From: Gonocerus acuteangulatus
Lineage: Eukaryota; Arthropoda; Insecta; Hemiptera; Coreidae
Length of the DNA stretch: 64,000 nt
Reading direction: 5' to 3'
Assembly: GCA_946811695.1 (NCBI GenBank)
Contig: OX328123.1
Span: forward strand, 14,036,162-14,100,161
Both the position numbers and the translations under genes were made by a program. The notes below the pieces were generated by a model, which was given only the letters and a program-made list of their open reading frames with translations, made no database searches and had not been told where the DNA came from. Below, piece by piece: positions 10,507-22,243 of the stretch; the stretch's first letter is position 1; every line of letters starts with the position of its first letter.

Positions 10507-11836
10507 CTGTTCGCTCTCTCGAACAGACAAATGGTCAGACGAATGGTTTCAGGTCGAAGACGAATGGTCCGATTTTGATGAAATTTGGTACAAAAATCAG
10601 TCGTCCAATATGAAAGGTCAAGTTCGTTAACCAGCAAAATCCGCCCACTGGAAGATGGAGTTTGGGGCGAAATTCGCGCAGAAAAAATCGTAACGCTTAC
10701 GTTTTTGAGTTCATAAGCTTGTAAGTACTCTTTTTATAGGCTTCTTGGGCTAGGAAAACGAATTAAACCATTTTCAAGGCGATAGCTTTAACCGTTTTCG
10801 AGAAAATTGGAAAAATAGTTTTTGAATACCGTTTTTGGTTTGGGTACTTAGAAGCATGGGATTCAGTTGAAACATTTTCTGCATGTTCTACTTTCATTAA
10901 AACTAATATGTTGAAATTTTGGTTACGTTTGGAGTTAAGGAAGGGTTAGAATAAAATATTTTATTAACAGACATAAAAAGTTTTGGTAACTTTGTATATT
11001 TTCCTTAATATCTCGAAAAAGGTTAAGAATTTGGTAAACGAAAGAATACCATTAGAAAGCTTACTAAATGCTCTACAAAAAAGGTTCTGATGAAAGTTTT
11101 GATTAGGCGATGTCAATCGGAGAAATAAGTGCTTAAAACATTAAAGTAATTGATTTTGCTTATTCGAACTGTTCTTTTTGTCTGTTTTTATTCCTTGTTA
11201 TTTTTTAATTGCTTATAGTTGGATAATGTATTTCACAATAAAACAGATTAGGCAAAATAAGAAAAACAATTCATTGTTAGAAATATAGCTTGCCAAGAGA
11301 AAAAGATTCGTTGACGTCTTTTGAATATTTTCAATTGCCTTTATGCTGTTGGTTTTTTTATTTTATTTTTTAATTGATTTTATCTGTAGAATTATTACTA
11401 TAGTAAAAGAACACAGGAATGTGTGAAAATATTTGACATTTTCCAATTCATTGAAACGTATGAAATGAAGTATCGGTAGAAGAGGATTCTAGGGTCTTGC
11501 GGACCTGACCCCAGGTATAGCCATAAAACCCTTTGAACAAAGGCCGAGGAAAATATTATCTGTTTCTATTCTATGCTTTTCAAATGAGAATAGGGATATG
11601 AACAGGAACCGGGGTCTCCCGTGGTCTAATGGCTAGCGCCTTGGATTCATAAGCGGGAGATGGTGGGTTCGATTCCCAACCTCCGGCAGGAATTTTATCA
11701 TCCCACGGCTCGCTGGTGAAATTCCTCGCTACACCCTGGATGTCGGCGCTAATGACCTAGATGTAGATGTGCCGTAAAAAAAAAAAAAAAAAAACTGGAA
11801 CCGCGCTAAGATGACGCAGTTCCTGCGAGTCGGACT
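10322..11836 (+). mobile_element. HLN2 Helentron-like element, copy 1
   Basis: Second Helentron-like family. The left end is TTTTAGCGCGGTTCC, whose GGTTCCT arm pairs locally with AGGAACC about 20 bp on. Then come a (TA)n tract (10461-10501) and a body with GATTTTGATGAAATTTGGTA and AAAACGAATTAAACCATTT. The right end is GGAACCGCGCTAAGATGACG, then CAGTTCCTGCGAGTCGGACTT. The last segment parallels the HLN1 end (CTGCGTGACGGACTT), so the two families share design and terminus. A SINE-B copy sits just inside the right subterminal repeat. No coding sequence is credible; Tyr-Ile frames come from the TA tract. Confidence 0.55.
11611..11796 (+). mobile_element. tRNA-derived SINE (family SINE-B), full copy
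   Basis: Head: box A TGGTCTAATGGCTAGCGC, anticodon-loop-like GATTCATAAG, box B GGTTCGATTCCCA. A short body follows (AAATTCCTCGCTACACCC, GGATGTCGGCGCTAATGACC), ending GTGCCGT plus a run of about 20 A. GGAACC flanks both sides, giving a short target duplication inside the HLN2 subterminal repeat. The loop triplet CAT suggests a Met-type tRNA ancestor, but this is weak. Confidence 0.75.
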
Positions 11837-12618
11837 TTTTATTAAAATACTTATTTTGCTGTTGAACGCAATAGAAAAAAACTACCTTTTGAAAATAACT
11901 ACCTTCCCTTTGAATTAGTTGAATGTCCTTTGATATAAAATATATCCTATTACTGTATACATTCTTTCTGCTTAAATTTCATTTGCGATAAAATATACAA
12001 TTTATTTGAGTTTTTACGAATAATCGAAACATTATTTATTTATAGGATGAACAAGCCCGCAATGAAGTTATTTGCTTACTTTATTGTTATATATTGAGTT
12101 AGGCACACTAACTTAGGCAATTCAAATTTCTAATAAACATTTTCTGATGTACAATATAATAAGAATCTGAAATATTTGTGTGTAAACGTTAACATATCTA
12201 CATTTTATAAATAGGCGCAAAATATTCTTTAAATAATGAGACATTAAACATTGATTTTGTGAATTGATAGTTTTTGGAACTAATAGTGATTCTTGATAAT
12301 GACAATGAGCTAATAGTGATTCTCTGTAATGACAATGAATATATTTATTCAATAATATTTCATTTTTATTTTTTATGATAAATATATTTTTTTTTAAATG
12401 TTAAACAATGGCCCCTATATTTGGGCTACCTTCAGTCAGTATCAATAAAAATATTAAAACCAAATAGTAAAAGACGTTTTTTTATTTGCATTTTTATACA
12501 TCAATATAAATATTTCTAAATGTTTTTATTTTGTTTATTTATTTATTATGGATTCCTCTAAACATATGAAATATGATGATTATAACTTTTGACTTGAAAT
12601 TAAATATCTCTCATAATA
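11837..12618. other. AT-rich spacer
   Basis: No supported gene. A local 28-bp duplication (TAATAGTGATTCT...AATGACAATGA) sits at about 12283-12338. Confidence 0.45.
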
Positions 12619-13297
12619 AAAAGTCCGTCACGCAGGAGCTGCATAACTATGCACTTTCCTCAGAAATTGGGTAGTGTAGACTGCATTACTAAATAATTTG
12701 CTTAAAAAGCTTTTATTTTTATTTAATTTCCTTAAATAAAATAAAAAACATGAATGGCTCTCTTTTACTTTTGTAATGAGTAACTGTTAAATTATTAATT
12801 TCGTAATTAATTTGCTTCCAGAGTTATGTTTACACATGGTACCTACTACACTACTTAATAAATAGAAAACACTTCATATTTTCGTATTTTGATCGAACGC
12901 AGGAACAGGATACAGTCAATCTAGTGGGAGATAGCGCTCCTTGCGGCAGCTTTGTGAACCTACGCCTGGCGGGCTTTGCTATTGATATATGTTACAAAGT
13001 AAACCCCCCTTTCTGATTGACCGATTCAGCTCATTTTTACAACACTTCTTTCTCATGAGTTACCCACGACCTCGTTTCGTTACAATACAGCAGGAATTAC
13101 GACCGGTATGAGTATATTAGTAATTTGGATACGGAGTAACCCCCCCCCCCACTCCAAATAAACTGATTTTGTTTATTTTTACAACACATTTTTATCTGTA
13201 CATCACCCCTACAAATACTGATTTTCGTGAAAATATACCAAAAATTACGGCTGGAAGTGGTATTGTGGGTCTGGAGTAATTTTGTAATTTTGATACA
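12619..13297 (+). mobile_element. HLN1 element, copy 3, truncated by hAT insertion
   Basis: Left end AAGTCCGTCACGCAGGAGC with subterminal GCACTTTCCTC, then internal repeats with C runs near 13140. The hairpin end is missing. The copy stops where the hAT element at 13306 begins, and no HLN1 sequence resumes after 14146. Confidence 0.6.
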
Positions 13298-13305
13298 ATA
13301 CCAAC

Positions 13306-13673
13306 TAGACATGGGAAAAATTTTATTTATAAATAAAAATACGCATTTTTCGTACTTCATGTATTTGTGAATACTAATATAAATAAATTCGTATTCATAA
13401 GCATGAATACGAATTTATTTTTATTCACGTATATTAAATATAAAAATACAAATAAAATTTTAATTTTCCTGCGAATACAAATAAATTCACAGAAAAAATT
13501 GTAAATAATTACAAAAAATGAGAATATTTACAAAAAATTAAGTGATTACAAAAAAAGCACATTAAAATATACGAATACAAATTTATTCACATTATAATTT
13601 GTGAATAAAAATTTATTCACAATAAAATTCGCAAATAAATTATGAATTTATTCGTATTAAGATGATATTACGA

Positions 13674-13711
<38 letters not shown>

Positions 13712-14138
13712 AATGGCGTCTAGGTTATTAGCGCCTACATTTTTTTTCACCCCGAGTCCGCCGCGGAACCACCAGCCATGCTGCAGTGGCCCATTAAGGA
13801 AATTTTTTTTTTTAATTAATTTTTTTTTTAATTTTTCATCTTAATACGAATAAATTCATAATTTATTTGCGAATTTTATTGTGAATAAATTTTTATTCCA
13901 AATTATAATATGAATAAATTTTTATTCGTATATTTTAATGTGATTTTTTTTGGAAATATTCACATTTTTTGTGATTATTTACAATTTTTTCTGTGAATTT
14001 ATTTGTATTCGCACGAAAATTTGTGAATAAAATTATATTCACTTATGAATACGAATTTATTTATATTCGTATTTACAAATATATGAAGTATGAATAAATT
14101 CGTATTTGTATTTATAAATAAAATTATGCCCATCTCTG
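13306..14138. mobile_element. hAT-type non-autonomous foldback, copy 2
   Basis: Left end TAGACATGGGAAAAATTTTA (mutated), right end AATTATGCCCATCTCTG. Flanked by a perfect 8-bp duplication ATACCAAC (13298-13305 and 14139-14146). Arms match copy 1. The centre holds a T-rich run and a shortened SINE-B remnant (GGCGTCTAGGTTATTAGCGC), then CGAGTCCGCCGCGGAACCAC, which is also in copy 1. Confidence 0.8.
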
Positions 14139-14228
14139 ATACCAACTAACTTAGGACTCTCATTTTAAAAATAGGAAATATTTAATGGGTAAAGTTTTAG
14201 GTCAGGCGATAAGTTCATGCACATTAAA

Positions 14229-14321
14229 AGCATGATAAACTGGTAAGTTCGGGTGGATAAACATGATAAACTGGTAAGTTCGGGTGGATAAACATGATAA
14301 ACTGGTAAGTTCGGGTGGATA
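14229..14321. repeat. 31-bp tandem repeat, three copies
   Basis: Unit contains CATGATAAACTGGTAAGTTC and GGGTGGATAA. Copies are essentially identical. Confidence 0.9.
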
Positions 14322-14751
14322 AGTTATGACTCACTACTTGACAAATAGGGTTGGAAAGGGGTTCAGAAAGTCTAATGTTAGAAAGTCGGGTATAATGAAT
14401 TCGTGTGTAGTAGAATGTTGGTTGAAAGGGTCTCCAATTTTGTGTATAGGACAGTTTTGTGTTTCCAATACGACATTTAAGACAATGTTACTGGAAAGAC
14501 AAAATTTAATTGCATAGACAAAACCACATATGGTTTTCAACATACAAAAAACCAGAATCATTCTTTAGTAAAGAAATGTAAATGCTACCTGTAGGATAAA
14601 GAACTTGTTACATTCATTAAAATGTTAAATTACGTTTTATTTACACTGCTTAAACATTTCCCAAAACTTACATAATTCATATAATTTCTTAATGTTTTCA
14701 TTTTTCAAGGACCTCTTTCATCAGCATTCTTCGCTAAACTATTAAAATCTA
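14322..14751. other. Spacer
   Basis: No recognised gene. Overlapping short open frames on both strands (14326-14561) lack any motif. Confidence 0.4.
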
Positions 14752-15859
14752 CTATATATTTGTCAAATACCACTCACTCACTCATCTATCAACGCCCAGC
14801 CCAAACCGCTCGACAGAAAATTTTGAAATTTTGCATGGACACTCCCTATATAACGTAGGCGCTCGATAAGAAAGGATTTTTTTCATTCGTATTTTTAAGC
14901 ATTTTTAGGGGGGTTTAAAGATTGAGTTGGTAAGAGAAGGCAAGCCTAGGCAGCCTGCGTTGCTAGGACGATAAAGAACAGCTGTTACCTTACATTATCT
15001 ATCTCATAGTTTTATTTCTAATTGAGGTTAAATTCAACTATGATGGCAGACCTTGAATTACTAGAAATTAACTGTCCCTCATAGAGTTTTAATTGCGTTT
15101 CTTTTCTGCCTGTCCCCGTCAGATAGGCTTGCCATATTTTTGGAGAGTTAAACCGAGACACATTAATATGGGATGGGCATACCAGGGGGGGGGGATAAAA
15201 AGAGTACAAATTATAAGCAAAATGGTTGGTGAGTTTTAAGCCTAGCAACTAACGGGAAGGGAGGATCCTAAACTGTTAGTCTACCCAAACCTTAAAAATA
15301 AGAACGGAACTTTTTTTGCTACTTGATTTTCTTAAAACAATCTCTCAGCCAAATAGTAGTGTCTGGCAGCTGGCAGGGCTGTGCAGGTAGTTCCAACGTT
15401 TTACAGTTAGATTACTTCTCATATCTTTGACACTGTGAGCAGTAGTAAAAATGTTGATTGTAGAAAAGTAACCGATTTATAAAAGATTCTTATAAACATG
15501 AATTCATTACTTTTTACATCTTACAGCCTTTTCCGGGACATTGATAAAACCGGGCGGGACACCGAAACAATTGCAAAATACCGGGACAGTCCCGGTCAAA
15601 CCGTGATGAATGGTAAGCCTATCCTTAGAGTTTTCTAGGTGAGGCAATAATATCCGGAAACCTTGCACAGCCTCCTCGCCTATAACCTTGGTAATGCTCG
15701 CAAATATAATGGGTGTTTCCAAATAACGTTTTGGAAACATAAACTTTTAAATTTTAACGCCCATTGAATAACATATAGTATGACGGGAACCGTGCTATAA
15801 TAAACTGCACAAAATTGTTTAGTATCGTAATTTTAATGTAACATTATTTAACGCAATAA
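14752..15859 (+). repeat. Dispersed repeat REP-A, copy with empty gypsy site
   Basis: Aligns by eye with 26631-26967 plus 31727-31860 and 32760-32900. Shared phrases include CACTCACTCACT, TTGAAATTTTGCATGGACAC, TCGCAAATATAATGGGTG and CGTGCTATAATAAACTGCAC. In this copy GAGGCAATAATATCC is continuous. In the other copy the same point holds the gypsy element. The repeat resumes after the non-LTR insertion at 16741. Its class is unknown. Confidence 0.65.
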
Positions 15860-16722
15860 TTGGCTATGAGGATGTCTTTTCGAGAGCAAGCTACACCTGG
15901 TTATTGCTACACAAGGAGGATATTCTGGAAAAATGGAGAAATAACCAACTGTGTAAAGATATAGGAGGGGCATGTAATTCCTCTTACAGCAGCTTCTACC
16001 GTCTGATTAGCGTTCTTGGTTATGGAGAAGAATACATCAAAACCAATATGATGATGAATAAGAAAAGGTCAACAATCCAGCTAAGACTCAGCGGGGACAA
16101 GGAAATTCGGTTTTACATAAATGGCTGCTCATACTTAATTAATACCGAAGAACAGTGTACAATCTGCAACCTTCAAGAAGCAGAAACACTAGCTCACATA
16201 TTAATCCGTTGCCCTATGTACAGCAGTCCTCGGAATCACTTTATCAAGAAATACCTTCCACCTGGGAATGATGAAGAAGCAGTACAGCAGTTCCTTACCA
16301 ACATCACAACCAACAAATGCAGCAGTGTCTTCTACTTCATCACGGAAGTAATGAGGATACGGGCTTTTATAATTAACCAATAATTATGATTATTCTGTGC
16401 TCGAGTTTGTTTATTTACTTTTTTATTTATTTATTTTATTTATTTTTATTCTTATTTTATTTTAGCACTGTAGTAAAGTTGCTCTTACACAACATGTATG
16501 TTTATAAAATAAGGATTTATTTGTTATTATTACTCGTGTTGCTATTTTTTTTTTCTTTATATGGCTAAGTTTTGATTATTTTTTATTTTTTGCTGGATGC
16601 AGACACTATTTACTTTGAATTTTATTTTATTTATCAGCATTTTGTAAATTTGTAAATAACATTCCCAGACCCCCTGTAATTGTAATATTTACTTATAAAA
16701 TACAGAAATTCATTCATTCATT
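15860..16722 (+). mobile_element. 5'-truncated non-LTR retrotransposon insertion
   Basis: Flanked by a 17-bp exact duplication ATTATTTAACGCAATAA (15843-15859 and 16724-16740). It ends in short CATT repeats. It carries only the 3' end of ORF2 and an AT-rich 3' region of about 340 bp. The insertion splits REP-A. Confidence 0.8.
15904..16383 (+). pseudogene. C-terminal fragment of non-LTR ORF2 (reverse transcriptase protein)
   Basis: An uninterrupted frame of 159 codons starting at the 5' truncation; the first Met is arbitrary. The C-terminal part has a zinc-knuckle-like C-x2-C ... H-x4-C pattern (CTICNLQEAETLAHILIRC, residues about 92-110) and RIRAFIINQ just before the stop, as in Jockey/I/R1-type ORF2 C-termini. 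No RT or endonuclease motifs remain. In the full protein this region follows RT or RNase H. The frame is intact, so the insertion is fairly young, but it cannot be autonomous. Confidence 0.65.
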
Positions 16723-16740
16723 CATTATTTAACGCAATAA

Positions 16741-17067
16741 AATAACTACTTATCTGCCGTGACGAAACACGGGTATTCAACTAATAAATAATATAAAAAT
16801 CTATTATTAAAAAGTATTATTTATTAGTACATCTAGAAGATGTTTCTAATTAATTTTTGCTTTATTAATTTAAATGTCATGAGAATTTATAATATCGAAC
16901 AAATTTCTACAGAAGATTTATTAGAATTTACTAACTATAAATATGTAAGTAATAGGAATATATGTATGTAAACTTGTCAATATAGCAAAATGAAAGAACA
17001 TTGCTTTTGACAGTAGGAGAAATAGTAATTATTTCGAAATCTATGCTCTTTGTAGTTTATTTACCTT
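16741..17067. other. Rest of REP-A and AT-rich spacer
   Basis: AATAACTACTTATCTGCCG continues REP-A (compare 32882-32899). No gene. Confidence 0.45.
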
Positions 17068-17217
17068 TTAGCACTTTCCTCCGAAGGAAAGTAGCTATTG
17101 AGGTTGGACTCATGACGGAATTTTTGAAAAATTTCTTCAAATCTTTATCGATCCTACCTAGTAGACACCGAAAATGACCCCCGTTAAAATTTATATATAT
17201 CTATATATACATATATA

Positions 17218-17280
<63 letters not shown>

Positions 17281-18046
17281 CTGTTAACACGATAGCGGCC
17301 AGAGTTTTTGTTTTTTCGTCACGAAACTTGGTATATAGCATTCAATTAGCAAACGATTGAACGAGTTCGTTAACCACCAAAGTCGGTCCACCGGAAGGGG
17401 GGGTTTACCCCGAACCCAAAACACTAATTTGACTATGTCAGCCGTAATATTTGTTATATTTCAACGAAACTCGTTATTCGTAGTGGTAATCTACAGGTAA
17501 ATATGTGTTGTAAAAATAAACTAAATCGGTTTATTAGAAGGGGGGGGGGGGTTTACTCCTGACCCAAATTCTTAATATACTCATACCGGTCGTAATTTCT
17601 GCTGTATTGTAACGAAACGGTATATACGTCGTGGGTAACTCATGAGAAAGAAGTGTAAAAATGAGCTGAATCGGTCAATCGGAAAGCGGGGGTTTAATTT
17701 GTAATATATTTCAATAGAAAAGCCCGTCAGACGTAGGTTCACAAAGCCGCCGCAAGGACCGCTTTCTACCACTAGAGTGACTGTATCCTGTTCCTGCGTT
17801 AGATCAAAATACGATAATATGAGGTTTTTTGTATTTATTACGTAGTGTAATAGGTACCATGTGTAAACATAACTCTGGAAGCAAATTATTAATTGATCGG
17901 TTACTCATTACAAATTTAAAAGAGAACTATTCATCTTTTTATTTTATTTATGTAGGATATTTTAAGCAAATTGTTCTGGAAAGCAATCTACACTACCCAA
18001 ATTCTGAGGAAACTGCTTAGTTATGCAGCTCCTGCGTGACGGACTT
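17068..18046 (-). mobile_element. HLN1 element, copy 4
   Basis: Complete reverse copy: hairpin end TTAGCACTTTCCTCCGAAGG, (TA)n at about 17190-17276, internal repeats with G runs, and end CTGCGTGACGGACTT. Confidence 0.6.
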
Positions 18047-18650
18047 TTTAAATTTTACATGGAATATCCTCAGGAAAAGTTTAGATAAATTCTCCTTCTC
18101 CGTTTTCAAAGCACAAACATCGAGTATTTCCTTAGCCGTTTTAGTTCAAAATAAACAACCCCTTATCGGAAACTTTTCATGGCTCATTTAGCAGAGTTTG
18201 AATCTCTTAGGAGAACATTCTTTGAGCTGCTTAAGCTATACTAAAGAGGGAAGAAAACTACTCGATAAGGGAAGTAGAACTATCGGTATTGGATATTGGA
18301 AGAGCAGTCATCGTTCGACAAATGGACCGAAGGTAAATCTGATTTCAAATAACATTCAGAGGCAAAAGTTACTCTCATCATCTCGTAAATGGATAATTTC
18401 TAACAAATAATAATTTCAAGTATTATAGCCTTCTGGTGTTGACCGTGTCACAAACTTCTTTGCCGACGTTTCGCTAGTCATACTGCCAGCTTCCTCAGGG
18501 CTTAGTCTGAGAATTCTCAGACTATAATACTTGTAATGACTCGGACCGTGGAAGCCTACGAGTTAAATAATAATTTCTTCTAATTTATTACTTCCAGGAG
18601 AAATCTATGTTCAATATCACAATTACCACAAAGCATTTATAATTTTCAAA
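18047..18650. other. Spacer with small inverted repeats
   Basis: Includes a perfect palindromic core AGTCTGAGAATTCTCAGACT near 18504-18523 and the phrase CCGACGTTTCGCTAGTCATA. It resembles other ACGTTTCG-type repeats at 18721 and 22203. No gene. Confidence 0.4.
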
Positions 18651-18902
18651 CGAAGATGGAATAGTTGGGATTCGGCTAAAGAAACCTCAATATGATTTTT
18701 GTAAAAAAATCTATATTCAGGACGTTTCGGCTACTCTTCCACAATGGTTACTTAAGTGTTAACTTTGGTCTTCCTCTGCTTCCCGGCACTTTCATTGCTG
18801 ACGAAGGCTACCAAAGAGTAGCCGAAATGGCCTGAATATAGATTTTTTTACAAAAATCATATTGAGGTTTCTTTAGCCGAATCCCAACTATTCCATCTTC
18901 GC
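18651..18902. mobile_element. Foldback MITE (family PAL2)
   Basis: Near-perfect palindrome of 252 bp with arms of about 100 bp. The left arm has GATGGAATAGTTGGGATTCG, ATTTTTGTAAAAAAATC and GTTTCGGCTACTCTT; the right arm has their complements. The loop contains AAGTGTTAACTTTGGTC. A related, interrupted copy lies at 49039-49351 and a fragment at about 39108-39200. Confidence 0.75.
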
Positions 18903-19087
18903 TTATTACCTCGACGACTAACTATCTATCCTTCATGATAATTTTCAAGTGTTTCCAAACTTCCATTCTTGTTTTAATTAATTAGAATTAGTACTTTCTA
19001 ATAATTTCCCTCATTACTCCATTAGACGTTGATTTTGCTCAGAGAAAAAGCATCAAAGTATTTTGAGGTTGCTGGCAGAGAAGGAAG

Positions 19088-19262
19088 ATCTTTAGGTAAA
19101 TTGAAAACCGTCCAGTTCCTTCACAAAAGTTTATTTTCCAAGCTGAGCCCTTTCGGTAGCTTCTGCTACCATCCTCAGAGCTAGAATGAGCTCAGCTTCA
19201 CTGCTGAGGGCTGACTCCGCTATAAACTTTTATGAAGTAACTGGACGTTTTTCATTTACCTA
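19088..19262. mobile_element. Short foldback element
   Basis: Arms of about 50 bp: AGGTAAATTGAAAACCGTCC at the left against ACTGGACGTTTTTCATTTAC at the right. Nested hairpins inside include GTAGCTTCTGCTAC and GAGCT-rich stems. No coding sequence. Confidence 0.6.
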
Positions 19263-20133
19263 TTGCTCAGAGAAGGTAGTATTAATATGGCTGTAACACA
19301 ACCGGAGAATTTAACTTGCAGGACAGCTGTATCGGCTGCTTGTTTGTGGATTTTGATCTCTAGGCCAATGTCTTTTGAGTCGCCTCGGTGGAGAGAGTGG
19401 GTGGGGGTGGCACTTGATAGGGAGATGGATTTTGAAAAGCGGGAAAATAGATTCACATAAAACGCGTATTCCCTTGATGAAAAATCATTTGATATGCATA
19501 ATACGCTGACTCAAACCCGCATCACCCAATAAACATTATCCTTTCCGCTTTATGATACTTTAAAAAATGAGTAACAAGACATTGGAGGACGTAAAAAATG
19601 ATTTACTAAATTAATCTCTGTATACGCCAACAAAATACTTAAAACACATAAATATTACAACACATAAAGACATAAATTGTATTAACATAATTAATAAAAT
19701 AGAAAATATTATTTCCGTATGTGATTAAGGCTCATGAACAAACTATTGATTGTATGGTTACTAAAGATTTTGTTGTATTATGTATTATGTGATAATAAAC
19801 TAACCATAGTCACGGGACTGATTGATCCAAAACTTCTGATGTACAGCTCACAGTACACCGTCGTAGCATTGTCTGTAAGCAAAAAAAATATACAATATTA
19901 ATTAATAAAATTCATTAGAACATCATTTGTATTAAATGATAAAAAAAGAGTTAGTATAAAATGAAACCAAGATGTACCATGAAAGTTTACTAACTTGACA
20001 GTAATAATATATTATAGAAGAACTGGTATTTGTGGAATGCTAGTCAATAATGGCGGAAGGTGTCTCTCAGGAATGTAGTTCTGGTTTATGAGGAGCATTG
20101 TCAGTCTCCTGCAAAACCACAAGCATTTACTTA
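19263..20133. other. Spacer
   Basis: A GC-richer patch at 19263-19460 is open on both strands, but no motif is recognised. The rest is AT-rich. Confidence 0.35.
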
Positions 20134-21259
20134 TAGTCGGAGAGCTGGTAAAACACTTTTCATAAAGTGTTTCATGCAGCTTGAAATTTTGCTATAATGT
20201 ACCTCTTGGGTAGATAAGAAGGTAAATATGTGTTGGCTGGACTCACCGTGGGACACCACGTACTGCGCATATGTGTTGGCTGGACTCACCGTGGGACACC
20301 ACGTACTGCGCATATGTGTTGGCTGGACTCACCGTGGGACACCACGTACTGCGCATATGTGTTGGCTGGACTCACCGTGGGACACCACGTACTGCGCATA
20401 TGTGTTGGCTGGACTCACCGTGGGACACCACGTTCTGCGCATATGTGTTGGCTGGACTCACCGTGGGACACCACGTACTGCGCATAAGGGAAACGTGTAA
20501 AAGAATATTTCCCAAGAATAGTGTTTTATTCAGAAGCCAACTATCATTAATGTAAAAAAAATTGCAAATTAAGGCAATTTCACAATGATTAATAAATAAA
20601 GTAGATAATTTTAAGAGGGTTAAAATGTAGTTAAAAAAACCAAAGTACCTAGTTTTAATTTTTAATATTAAATGAAGTTCTTTATTCACGCAGCGATTTA
20701 AACAGCGTCTTCAATAAACACAATTGAAAATAATTACAAAAGGGCAGACACTTTTGTGGGGTTTAATTATCAGGAAACATGAAAATAATTGTTGCCTTTG
20801 ATAGACTGCATGTAACCTCAATAAAAGTGTATAACAGGGCCGCGCAGTTGTGGTTATTCCCTGCACTCTCATTGACTCTTGCTCACATGATCTTTTACAG
20901 CTGCCCCGGTTAAAATGGCAGCGCGAATAAAACTCTCATTTAATATTAGAATAAAAACAACTTTTTTTTTCTTCTTCTTTTTTTTTTTTTGACATTTTAT
21001 CCCCCCTAAAAGAGTCTGCCTTATGTATTATTCATTGTAAAATAGTATTAATTTTACATTAAAGAGAGTTGGCTTCTGAATAAAACTCTATTCTTGGGAA
21101 ATATTTTTTTGCGCCATTCCCCTATGCGCAGTACCTGGTGTTCCACGGTAAGCCTAGCCAACACATATTTACCTACTTATTTACTCAAGAGATATATTTT
21201 AGCAAAATTTCAAGGTGCATAAAACACTTCATGAAGTGCGGTAACCGGCTCTTCGACTA
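20134..21259. mobile_element. TIR element (family TIR4) with 43-bp minisatellite
   Basis: Left end TAGTCGGAGAGCTGG; right end CCGGCTCTTCGACTA. The subterminal parts match the compact copy at 36883-37207: AAATTTTGCTATAATGTACC on the left and its complement on the right, CTAATTC-type loops, and the phrase GTTGGCTTCTGA. Inside lies a six-unit 43-bp array followed by about 550 bp of AT-rich sequence absent from the compact copy, perhaps a nested insertion. Confidence 0.6.
20228..20485. repeat. 43-bp minisatellite, six copies
   Basis: Unit contains ATGTGTTGGCTGGACTCACC and GTGGGACACCACGTACTGCG. Each unit has a stem CGTGG-GACA-CCACG. Copies differ by single bases (TACTGCG/TTCTGCG). Open frames through it are artefacts of a repeat without stops. 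Confidence 0.95.
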
Positions 21260-21317
21260 CTACCACACATTCACTACTTTCACATCTTCCTAGTAATTCC
21301 AAATGATACTTAAAGGA

Positions 21318-21368
<51 letters not shown>

Positions 21369-22243
21369 ATTATAATGAATCCCATACGACCCCTTTGTAC
21401 TTAATATTTCAAAATATACTTCGTTATTTTTTAATGTCAAACGAATTGTCCATGACTGTTTTCGAACTATACGTGTTGCATTGGACCAATGGAAACATTG
21501 CTGTGTGCCATATACTGGTGGTAAAGCAGTTGTAGTTCTTCGCATTGCAGCCAATGTGTAAACTATTTTTTCATGGAGTTCTGTATCTCATCGTTTATCG
21601 TCCTACGTAATTAAGAGTGGCAAGCACTTTTTGTTAGCGGTAATTAATTTACCAATTTATTAAAAAATCAAATGAAAAAACGAAATTTCACATATGAACG
21701 AAAACAAATTAAGCGAACTAAAGTAGACCGTGAATGCCCGGTCATGGAGAAATCAAGCAGGGAGAAGAGGATAAGTGGTCATTACTAGGATGCGAATAGG
21801 CCATTCTTCACTCGTTCCATTCCATTTAATCAGGGCTAGAGACGAACTACTAGGCAGCATTTGTAATGGTCAAATCAAACACATAGTGACGGACTGGAAA
21901 AACTGGGATTGGACATTATCGGGCACAATATTGTGTACATAATAGATGTTAATTAATAAGGGGTATTGCCGTAGGTAGCTAAACAATAAAAATATGAACC
22001 GCAAATGATATAACCACCAGAAACAACACATTTAGCGTTAAATTTAAGGTTTCCTTCCTGCTTACAGAAATTACCCGCAATGTATGCTAAACGTTGATTT
22101 ATAATTTAAAAAATATAAACAATTTATATATTTCCAATATAATTTACATTTGATCCTCACCTCAGCCATTTTTTTTTATCAGCTAATGAAATTTTATTAC
22201 ATGACGTTTCGGCCTCAGGGCCATCCTCATAAAACTATATAAA
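21260..22243. other. Spacer with (TA)n
   Basis: (TA)n at about 21320-21366. A phrase TGACGTTTCGGCCTCAGGGC near 22202 is of a type common in arthropod repeats. No gene. Confidence 0.4.

Noticed and set aside
20228..20555. Cys/Trp-rich frames of 85-94 codons
   Set aside because: Artefact of the 43-bp minisatellite, open in several phases.
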